DNA of 20,772 nt. Origin: Bacteroidales bacterium (lineage in GTDB: Bacteria; Bacteroidota; Bacteroidia; Bacteroidales; JAAUTT01). The notes under the pieces are model-generated. The model was not told the origin of the DNA, searched no databases, and was given only the letters and a program-made list of their open reading frames with translations. Position 1 is the stretch's first letter. Every line of letters starts with the position of its first letter. This document shows positions 14,291-20,772 of the stretch, piece after piece. The DNA is taken from positions 1-20,772 of the forward strand of contig JANXXY010000415.1 in the NCBI GenBank assembly GCA_025350365.1, given 5' to 3'. The position numbers and the translations under genes are program-made.

Positions 14291-16945
14291 ATGAATATAA
14301 AGATTCGTAAGTACCTTAAAATAGCCGGATTTATGGCAGGAGTGATCCTTACATTACTGGTGATAGCTACTCTTATAATTAATTACTTTTTTAAGGATCA
14401 AGTAATTCAATATGTCGTTAGTCAATTGAACAAACAAGTTGATACACAAGTTAATATTCGTAAAGTTGATTTTTCGTTATGGAAGCAATTTCCAAATGCG
14501 TCTGTTGAATTTAATAATGTTTATGCACAATCATCAAAAAGATATAAGGAATTAAATTTTAATGAAGCAAACGATACCCTTTTGGTAGCCGATAGAATTT
14601 TTCTTGAATTCAATATGATTAAATTATTACGTGGTCATTATGAACTTAAAAGATTAAATATTAAAAACGGTTATGTGAAATTAAAAGTTGATGTCAATTC
14701 TAATACTAATTTCAATATTTTTAAGAAAAGGGATAAAGCACCTGCCAATGATTTCCATCTTAAGTTTAACGATGTCATATTTACCAATACAATAATAAAC
14801 TATGTGGATAACCGGACTTCGATAAATTTTTTAGGTAAAGCAGATGAATTGCATATAAAAGGAAATTTTGGATCGACGGCAGTTAATTTGAGTATTGAAT
14901 CGAACCTATCGGTAAGTCAATTAAATGTTTATAAAATTAATTATTTGCATAATAAGCCGGTTGTTTTTAATTGTTATTTAAATGTAAGCAATAATATATA
15001 TCACTTTAACGAGGCTAAGTTTGATGTTTCAGGCTTGAAATTTTTGGGTACCTGTGTTATTAACATGAATGAAAAACCGGGGATTAATATGGTAGTCGAA
15101 GGGCAAAATTTACATCTGGGAAACCTTCTCGAAACATTACCTGAAAATATTTCTTCAAAGTTGACAAGCTACAAAGGCAAAGGAACTGCAAACATGTACC
15201 TTACAGTGAAAGGTGGAATTGGCGTAGGAGCTGATCCGAATGTAAACGTAAGGTTTAATTTAACCAATGGTATCGTTACTGATAAATCTTCAGGAATAAA
15301 GTTATCAAACATTGATTTGGAAGGAAGTTTTACAAATGGTTTAGGTAACTGTTTACAAACGTCAGAAATTAAAATAAATAAATTTAGTTCTATTTTTGGA
15401 AACGGTTCTTTTTCAGGTATTGGCCAGATACATAATTTTAATAATGGTTCATTTTCAGGTAAATTAATTTCAAAAACCGATTTACGGGATTTCAAACAAT
15501 TTCTACATCTTGATTCTTTGGAACAACTTAACGGTTTGGTGGAATCTACCATTTCTGCGTCAGGTAAATTAGCGAAAATATTTGAATTCAAGTTTTCTGA
15601 TATTTATGATTTGACAATTTCAGGGCAAATTAAACTTGAAAATGTTGCGTTTAAAGGTAAAAATAGTGACTATAATTTTCAGCAAATTAATGGTTTAATC
15701 GCATTGAATAACGATATTTTTTTAAATAATTTGTCTTTTTATATTCATGAAAATGATTTTTTGGTAAATGGAACTCTCCACAATGGGATTGAATATTTTC
15801 TCAAACGTACCAATCAACTTTCGTTAAAGGCTGATATTGTTTCCAAAAATCTCGATTTATCGAAATACTTTGCAAAAGATGAAAAAAGGAATGGCGAGGA
15901 ATATTCCAGGGAATTATTATTTCCAGATAATGTTTTACTTGATGTGAAGCTTACGGTAAATACTTTTAAATTAAATAAATTTAATGCGAAATGGATTTCT
16001 GGTTATTTAAATTATAAACCCCGCATGTTCGTTTTAAAATCAATCTCGTTCGAAACACTAGCGGGACATGTTTCTGGCAACGGAGCTATTATTCAGGACG
16101 TTTATAAGAGTTTTATTATAAAAGGTCAGTCGGATGTCTCGAAAATAGATATTCAAAAATTGTTTTATACGTTCAATAATTTTTCGCAAAATGTTGTAAA
16201 GGATAAACATTTAAGGGGTCGATTATCTGGAAAGGTGAGTTTTTCTTCAGAATGGAATAACAGATTAGTATTTAATAAGGATAAACTTTTAGTTGATGGA
16301 GACATTACTATAATAAACGGAGAATTGGTTAATTTTGAACCCATGATGGGTTTATCTAAATTTGTTTCACTTAATGAGCTACAAAATATTAAATTCTCTA
16401 CACTAAAAAACAAAATTTATGTGAAGGACAACCAGGTTGTTATACCACAGATGGATATTCAATCATCTGCATTTAATATATCAGGTTCCGGCATACATTA
16501 TTTTGATAATCATTACTTTTATAAAGTTAAGGTTTTACTCTCAGAGGTGCTTGCCAGAAAAGCTAATAGAGCAAAAAGAGAAAACAGCGAATTTGGAATT
16601 ATAGAAGATGACGGACTTGGAAGAACAAGTATATACCTATCTATTCAGGGCATTAATAGTGACTATAAAATATCATATGATTCACGTAAAGCTTTAGATG
16701 TAGTAAAGGAAAGTTTTGCTAAACAAAAAAATGAGTTAAAAGATGTTTTGAACCATGAATTTGGTTGGTTTAAGAATGATTCAGCCTTGGTTAAAAGAAA
16801 TAAGAATAAGAGATCTTCAATTATGGTGGAATGGGATGATCAAAAGAATGTAGAGGTGCCTGTTAAAAAAGAACCGGAAAATTCTACAAAGGTGAAACAC
16901 GCGAAAAAAATAACCGACGAAAAAGTGAAAGTCGAATGGGAATGA
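14291..16945 (+). CDS. AsmA-like envelope protein
   Basis: This 884-residue protein is anchored by one N-terminal transmembrane helix (about residues 11-31, IAGFMAGVILTLLVIATLII), with the remainder in the periplasm. The segment after the helix, VDFSLWKQFPNASVEFNNVY (about 59-78), is typical of Bacteroidota AsmA-family proteins. The long body is a series of short beta strands with alternating hydrophobic residues (for example LKFNDVIFTNTIINYVDN), as in the beta-groove proteins of the AsmA/TamB/VPS13 type. The C-terminal 60 residues are highly charged, rich in lysine and glutamate, and unlikely to be folded. Related proteins affect outer-membrane biogenesis and probably carry lipids between membranes; that role is inferred. 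It is joined to the following histidine kinase gene by an ATGA overlap, so the two should be made together. Confidence 0.85.
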   Translation: MNIKIRKYLKIAGFMAGVILTLLVIATLIINYFFKDQVIQYVVSQLNKQVDTQVNIRKVDFSLWKQFPNASVEFNNVYAQSSKRYKELNFNEANDTLLVADRIFLEFNMIKLLRGHYELKRLNIKNGYVKLKVDVNSNTNFNIFKKRDKAPANDFHLKFNDVIFTNTIINYVDNRTSINFLGKADELHIKGNFGSTAVNLSIESNLSVSQLNVYKINYLHNKPVVFNCYLNVSNNIYHFNEAKFDVSGLKFLGTCVINMNEKPGINMVVEGQNLHLGNLLETLPENISSKLTSYKGKGTANMYLTVKGGIGVGADPNVNVRFNLTNGIVTDKSSGIKLSNIDLEGSFTNGLGNCLQTSEIKINKFSSIFGNGSFSGIGQIHNFNNGSFSGKLISKTDLRDFKQFLHLDSLEQLNGLVESTISASGKLAKIFEFKFSDIYDLTISGQIKLENVAFKGKNSDYNFQQINGLIALNNDIFLNNLSFYIHENDFLVNGTLHNGIEYFLKRTNQLSLKADIVSKNLDLSKYFAKDEKRNGEEYSRELLFPDNVLLDVKLTVNTFKLNKFNAKWISGYLNYKPRMFVLKSISFETLAGHVSGNGAIIQDVYKSFIIKGQSDVSKIDIQKLFYTFNNFSQNVVKDKHLRGRLSGKVSFSSEWNNRLVFNKDKLLVDGDITIINGELVNFEPMMGLSKFVSLNELQNIKFSTLKNKIYVKDNQVVIPQMDIQSSAFNISGSGIHYFDNHYFYKVKVLLSEVLARKANRAKRENSEFGIIEDDGLGRTSIYLSIQGINSDYKISYDSRKALDVVKESFAKQKNELKDVLNHEFGWFKNDSALVKRNKNKRSSIMVEWDDQKNVEVPVKKEPENSTKVKHAKKITDEKVKVEWE

Positions 16946-18105
16946 TACCTACGCTAGATTTATATACCAACAAGGAACGGTGGAAATTGCTTCTGTTTTT
17001 TATTGCAATTGGGATAGGCATCGGTTCGTTGTGGTATACGAATAAATTAGTGCACGAATTATCGAGGGAAGAAGAAAAGAAAGTAGAATTATGGGCTGAG
17101 GCTACCCGGTATGTCTTGGAGACACAAAAAGAAACTGTTGATTTGAATTTTTTATTGAAGGTCATTGAAAATAATACTACCATACCGGTTATTCTTACCG
17201 ATCAAAACAATAAAATTTTATTTTTTAGAAATGTTGATTCCATAAAGGCTAATAAGAATGAATATTTAATGGAGCAACTTGAAGTGATGAAAGAGTTTCG
17301 TTTACCCCTGACGATAAAATTGGATAACGGTAAATATAATTATATTTATTATCGGGAATCCGTTATATTAAAAAAACTCACCATATACCCATACATTCAA
17401 TTATTGGTAATCATCATATTTGTAGTTATTTCTTATTTGGCTTTTAGCTTTTCACGGAGAGCGGAACAAAATAAAGTATGGTTGGGTTTGTCTCGCGAAA
17501 CGGCACATCAGTTAGGAACACCAACCTCATCACTAATGGCTTGGGTTGAACTGCTTAAAGAAACTAATCAGGATTACAATCTGATTTCGGAATTAGAAAA
17601 GGATGTCATTCGTTTGAATATTATCACAGAGAGATTTTCGAAAATTGGCTCAATTCCTAAACTGGAATCAATGGATCTTTATTTTGCTATAAATGAATCT
17701 GTTGAATATATGCAAAAACGGGTTCCTCTTTCGGTAAATCTTCAAATTGTGAATGGTATCGATGGAATAATTGTAGCAATTAACAAACATTTATTCGGTT
17801 GGGTGCTTGAAAATTTAATTAAGAATGCGCTCGATGCGGTTGTAAATGCAGGAATTATTGAAATCAGAATATCAAATAATTCTAATAAAGTGTTTGTTGA
17901 TATTATAGATGATGGTAAAGGGGTATTAAAACGTAATTTTAAGCGTGTGTTCAAGCCTGGATATACAACTAAAACCCGCGGTTGGGGGCTTGGATTATCA
18001 CTTACAAAACGAATTATTGAAGAATATCATCATGGAAAAATATTCGTTTTGCATTCGGAAATTAATAGAGGAACAACCTTTCGGATAATTCTTCCTATTG
18101 TTTAA
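16942..18105 (+). CDS. Membrane sensor histidine kinase
   Basis: This 387-residue kinase has two transmembrane helices (about 16-32 and 151-172) bracketing a periplasmic sensor region of about 115 residues without a recognised ligand domain. The HisKA helix carries the phospho-acceptor histidine in SRETAHQLGTPTSSL (H189 from this start). The ATPase domain follows, with N box LENLIKNALDA (about 289-299), G1 DIIDDGKG (about 320-327) and G2 RGWGLGLSL (about 346-354). The ATG at 16942 forms ATGA with the AsmA-like stop. An in-frame ATG six bases earlier (16936) is almost as good. No response regulator is adjacent. Coupling to an AsmA-like gene suggests that it senses an envelope or membrane-lipid state, which is inference. 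A likely alternative is that the adjacency simply reflects a conserved Bacteroidota gene order. Confidence 0.92.
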   Translation: MIPTLDLYTNKERWKLLLFFIAIGIGIGSLWYTNKLVHELSREEEKKVELWAEATRYVLETQKETVDLNFLLKVIENNTTIPVILTDQNNKILFFRNVDSIKANKNEYLMEQLEVMKEFRLPLTIKLDNGKYNYIYYRESVILKKLTIYPYIQLLVIIIFVVISYLAFSFSRRAEQNKVWLGLSRETAHQLGTPTSSLMAWVELLKETNQDYNLISELEKDVIRLNIITERFSKIGSIPKLESMDLYFAINESVEYMQKRVPLSVNLQIVNGIDGIIVAINKHLFGWVLENLIKNALDAVVNAGIIEIRISNNSNKVFVDIIDDGKGVLKRNFKRVFKPGYTTKTRGWGLGLSLTKRIIEEYHHGKIFVLHSEINRGTTFRIILPIV

Positions 18106-18159
18106 AGGGAATTTCATTCGGATTGGATGATTTATGAATATTTTATAATGTGAGTAACA

Positions 18160-19419
18160 ATGATAACTCGAAAATATTTTGAATTAATGGCACCTGTCGG
18201 CTCTTGGGAATCACTTACGGCAGCTATTCAGGCGGGAGCTGATTCGGTATATTTTGGCATCGACAAACTGAACATGCGATCGCGGTCAACGGTAAATTTT
18301 GGAATTGATGATTTTAAAAAGATTGTCGATTTATGTAATCAATGCAATGTAAAAACCTACCTCACGTTAAATACAGTATTGTATGACCCCGATTTAGATT
18401 TGATGCGAAGTTTGGTTGATGCTGCCAAAAAAAATAAAGTGGCGGCTATTATTGCCTCCGATCAGGCAGCTATTAATTATGCAAGTTCAGTAGGAGTTGA
18501 GGTTCATATTTCAACTCAGGTTAATGTTTCCAATATGGAAGCAGTTAAGTTTTATTCCAAATTTGCAGATGTTATAGTTTTAGCCCGGGAGCTGAATATG
18601 ACTCAAGTTGCACATATTGCAAATACTATAAAAAACGAGAACATTTGTGGCCCTTCAGGAAATCAAATAAAGATTGAGATGTTTGTACATGGGGCACTTT
18701 GTATGGCCATCTCCGGTAAGTGTTATTTAAGTTTGCATGAATACAATAAATCAGCAAACCGTGGAAGTTGTCTTCAAGTTTGCCGTCGCTCTTATATCGT
18801 TAAAGATAAGGAAACTGAAGTGGAACTTGAGATAGATAATCAATATATCATGTCTCCAAAGGATTTATGTACTATTGATTTTTTAGACGTACTGTTAGAG
18901 TCGGGTGTAAGAGTCCTAAAGATTGAAGGACGTGCCCGATCAGCTGAATATGTTAAAACCGTTGTTGCATGTTATAATGAGGCAGTTGAAGAATATGTGA
19001 ACGGAACATTTTCAAGTGAAAAATTATCTGATTGGAAGTTAAGACTATCCACTGTTTTCAACCGGGGTTTTTGGGATGGATATTATTTAGGCCGCAAATT
19101 GGGCGAATGGAGTAATAGTTATGGATCAAGAGCTACAAAGAAAAAAGTCTATGTTGGCAAAGGTCTCAATTATTTCTCGAACTTAAAAGTGGCGGAATTT
19201 TTAGTTGAAGCAGGCACCCTTAATGTTGGCGACGAAATCATCATTACTGGTCCCACAACAGGAGTTATAGAATTAACTGTAACGGAACTTAGGGTAGAAC
19301 TAAAAAACGTCAATGAAACGTGTAAAGGGGAGATGGTATCAATCCCAATCGATAAGCAGGTAAGACGTTCAGATAAACTTTATAAAATGGTTCCGGTAAC
19401 AGATCTTAAGGATGAATAA
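18160..19419 (+). CDS. U32 family protein, TrhP (YegQ)-like tRNA hydroxylase candidate
   Basis: This 419-residue cytoplasmic protein belongs to the U32 family. It begins with the usual ELMAPVGSWESLTAAIQAGA and carries the family signature at about 173-190 (EMFVHGALCMAISGKCYL). Four cysteines, C181, C188, C204 and C208 (GSCLQVCRR), match the set that binds an iron-sulfur cluster in E. coli TrhP/RlhA. A C-terminal beta-barrel-like domain (about 328-415) is present, as in TrhP. TrhP makes 5-hydroxyuridine at position 34 of tRNA using prephenate; annotation as a peptidase is historical. An alternative is an RlhA-like role in 23S rRNA, but RlhA is considerably longer. The insert NICGPSGNQ (about 161-169) just before the signature may be lineage-specific. 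Its last 14 bases overlap the convergent hybrid kinase gene. Confidence 0.85.
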   Translation: MITRKYFELMAPVGSWESLTAAIQAGADSVYFGIDKLNMRSRSTVNFGIDDFKKIVDLCNQCNVKTYLTLNTVLYDPDLDLMRSLVDAAKKNKVAAIIASDQAAINYASSVGVEVHISTQVNVSNMEAVKFYSKFADVIVLARELNMTQVAHIANTIKNENICGPSGNQIKIEMFVHGALCMAISGKCYLSLHEYNKSANRGSCLQVCRRSYIVKDKETEVELEIDNQYIMSPKDLCTIDFLDVLLESGVRVLKIEGRARSAEYVKTVVACYNEAVEEYVNGTFSSEKLSDWKLRLSTVFNRGFWDGYYLGRKLGEWSNSYGSRATKKKVYVGKGLNYFSNLKVAEFLVEAGTLNVGDEIIITGPTTGVIELTVTELRVELKNVNETCKGEMVSIPIDKQVRRSDKLYKMVPVTDLKDE

Positions 19420-20772
19420 AATTGTTATGTATAGGCTCGGAAAAATACTTTATTAATATTTTTTTAATAGCATCCATTTTTGTTGGTTTAGTAATGAAAC
19501 CATCCATGCCGTTTGTGATTGCCTTATTTTTACTTTCTTTACTTGCGTTGGCTGTCATTGCAATAATAGGACCTTTGTAACCTTTCTTTCTTAAGTCTTT
19601 TGTTGCTTGAACACCATCTTTTTCGGGCATCATCATGTCCATAAAAATAATATCATAACTATTTTTCATGGTCATATCAACAGCCTCAATACCGTTAGCA
19701 GCAATTTCAATTTCATAGCCGATATTTTTGAAAATAGTTTTGGCAACTTTTTGATTAATCATATTATCCTCAGCAACAAGAATATTTATTTCTTTTCTGA
19801 TTTTATTTAATCTTACAGGAATTCTTGTAGCTGGATTTAGTGATGGAAAACTTTCCTGTACCAAATTGAATACTTCGGAAGATTCGTAAGGTTTAATTAG
19901 ATAGTAATCAATACCTAATCGCTTTGCCCGGATAAAATTCCCGGTTATATCATTGTTGCTGATAAGAATAAATAAGTGTTTGAAAATTATGCCTTTGTCT
20001 TGCATTATTTTGGCAACTTTAAAACCATCTAATTCGTGGGAATCACTAATAACAATAATTTGAAATTTATCATATTCTATTAATAATTTGGTAAATAATA
20101 ATTCAGGAGCATCTGCGTGTACTTTGTATCGTTCATAAGTGATACCAAAATTGTCAAAATACGCGAAAATTGGCTCCGTTTTGTTTTCTTCCCTCGTTAT
20201 AACCAGTGCATTAATTTGATCATATTCTTTTATTTGAGTGAAATCGTAGTTTTTTTGTGATCTTTCATTCGAAAAAACTTCAATGGTGAAATTAAATTTT
20301 GAACCGGGAAAAGATGAATCTGTTGAAATAGTCGAAGGACTTTCAGCCCAAATTTCACAACCCATTAGTTCAACTAATTGTTTACTTATAGTTGTACCAA
20401 GGCCTGTTCCACCATACTTTCTGCTTATTGATCCTTCGGCTTGAGTATAGGAGGCAAATATGGTATCAAGTTTTTCTTTAGGTATACCAATTCCGGTATC
20501 CTCAATTACAAATAATAAAGTAAAGTGTCCTGAATATTCTTCGGCAACTTCTACATTAATAACAATTTCACCTTCCTGAGTAAATTTAATGGCATTGCTC
20601 ATAAGGTTTGAAATTACCTGACGCAAACGGAAAGGATCACCAATAATGTGCCCGGGAACATTTGAAGCAATATGACTGATTATTTTTATATCCTTTTGAT
20701 CGGCTATTGGCTTAAACAATTCTTTTACAAAATTTATTTCATCTTTTATATAGAATGGAATTTCTTCAAGCA
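19406..20772 (-). CDS. Hybrid histidine kinase, 3' portion (5' end beyond the window)
   Basis: The open frame continues to the right edge, so the start and N-terminal sensor region are outside the window; the visible 455 codons are the C-terminal part. Counting from the in-frame TTG at 20719, the ATPase domain spans about 28-150, with N box QVISNLMSNAIKF, G1 DTGIGIP (74-80) and G2 YGGTGLG. A first receiver-like domain at about 168-292 is degenerate: it lacks the acidic pair (ALVITREEN) and its loop SDSHELDG is two residues short, though LIKP (K276) is kept. A second receiver at about 311-427 is intact, with E317-D318, D361 (IIFMDMMMPEKDG), T389 and K411. The residues just upstream of the TTG still read as the end of the dimerisation region. 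It would feed phosphate to D361 or to a separate phosphotransfer protein. Confidence 0.92.
   Translation of the reverse strand, partial: LEEIPFYIKDEINFVKELFKPIADQKDIKIISHIASNVPGHIIGDPFRLRQVISNLMSNAIKFTQEGEIVINVEVAEEYSGHFTLLFVIEDTGIGIPKEKLDTIFASYTQAEGSISRKYGGTGLGTTISKQLVELMGCEIWAESPSTISTDSSFPGSKFNFTIEVFSNERSQKNYDFTQIKEYDQINALVITREENKTEPIFAYFDNFGITYERYKVHADAPELLFTKLLIEYDKFQIIVISDSHELDGFKVAKIMQDKGIIFKHLFILISNNDITGNFIRAKRLGIDYYLIKPYESSEVFNLVQESFPSLNPATRIPVRLNKIRKEINILVAEDNMINQKVAKTIFKNIGYEIEIAANGIEAVDMTMKNSYDIIFMDMMMPEKDGVQATKDLRKKGYKGPIIAMTANASKESKNKAITNGMDGFITKPTKMDAIKKILIKYFSEPIHNNFIHP

Noticed and set aside
15169..15591. 140-codon minus-strand open frame inside the AsmA-like gene
   Set aside because: It lies wholly opposite a continuous AsmA-like coding frame; its proline-rich translation looks like complement of beta-strand codons.
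16884..17183. Minus-strand open frame spanning the AsmA/histidine kinase junction
   Set aside because: Both plus-strand genes are well supported there, and nothing on the minus strand suggests a promoter or a recognisable protein.
1..20772. Mobile element, CRISPR array, tRNA or defence system
   Set aside because: No transposase, integrase, phage gene, regularly spaced repeats, cloverleaf-like sequence or recognised defence gene was seen. The degenerate E1-like gene lacks the E2/JAB neighbours of known ubiquitin-like defence operons.

Overview
The window looks like a chromosomal segment of an AT-rich member of the Bacteroidota. The evidence is the set of families present: a PorT-type outer-membrane barrel, PepE, an AsmA-like envelope protein, an M16 protease pair, a histidine kinase ending in GWGLGLSL, and a Bacteroidota-type -7 promoter element (TAnnTTTG) before pepE. 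Coding density is high and no gene-free stretch exceeds about 200 bases. I see no rRNA, tRNA, CRISPR array, insertion sequence or prophage gene. The last gene runs off the right edge.

Left part (1-5171, all minus strand): an ECF sigma factor and its probable membrane anti-sigma partner, ended by a hairpin at the left edge. Next come two M16 proteases in tandem. The upstream one carries the zinc site HFFEH. The downstream one has lost it and gained a C-terminal domain. The pair ends in a strong terminator, and its second gene is preceded by a textbook AGGAGG that overlaps the first gene's stop.

Centre-left (5353-9340, plus strand): a tight carotenoid operon, crtI, crtB, an unrecognised secreted protein, crtZ, and a fused CrtYc/CrtYd-type lycopene cyclase. 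Gaps are 1 to 10 bases or slight overlaps. Together the four recognised enzymes should turn phytoene precursors into lycopene, beta-carotene and zeaxanthin. The GGPP synthase gene (crtE) is not here. The small secreted protein sits inside the operon and overlaps crtB, which makes it the best candidate for an undescribed carotenoid-linked component.

Centre (9324-11392, minus strand): a two-gene unit with an exported ankyrin-repeat plus calcineurin-like (PPP/Shewanella-like) phosphatase and a stand-alone response-regulator receiver. The receiver's 3' end overlaps the end of the lycopene cyclase gene tail to tail.

Right part (11571-19419, plus strand): an outer-membrane barrel protein with its own terminator, a short degenerate E1/ThiF-like protein, peptidase E with its own promoter, a large AsmA-like protein joined by an ATGA overlap to a two-helix membrane histidine kinase, and a U32-family protein related to the tRNA hydroxylase TrhP. 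The window closes with the 3' portion of a minus-strand hybrid histidine kinase carrying a degenerate and an intact receiver domain. Its end overlaps the U32 gene by 14 bases.

Most of the region is ordinary Bacteroidota housekeeping, envelope and signalling content. The points worth following up are the secreted protein in the crt operon, the ankyrin-phosphatase/receiver pair, and the degenerate E1-like protein.
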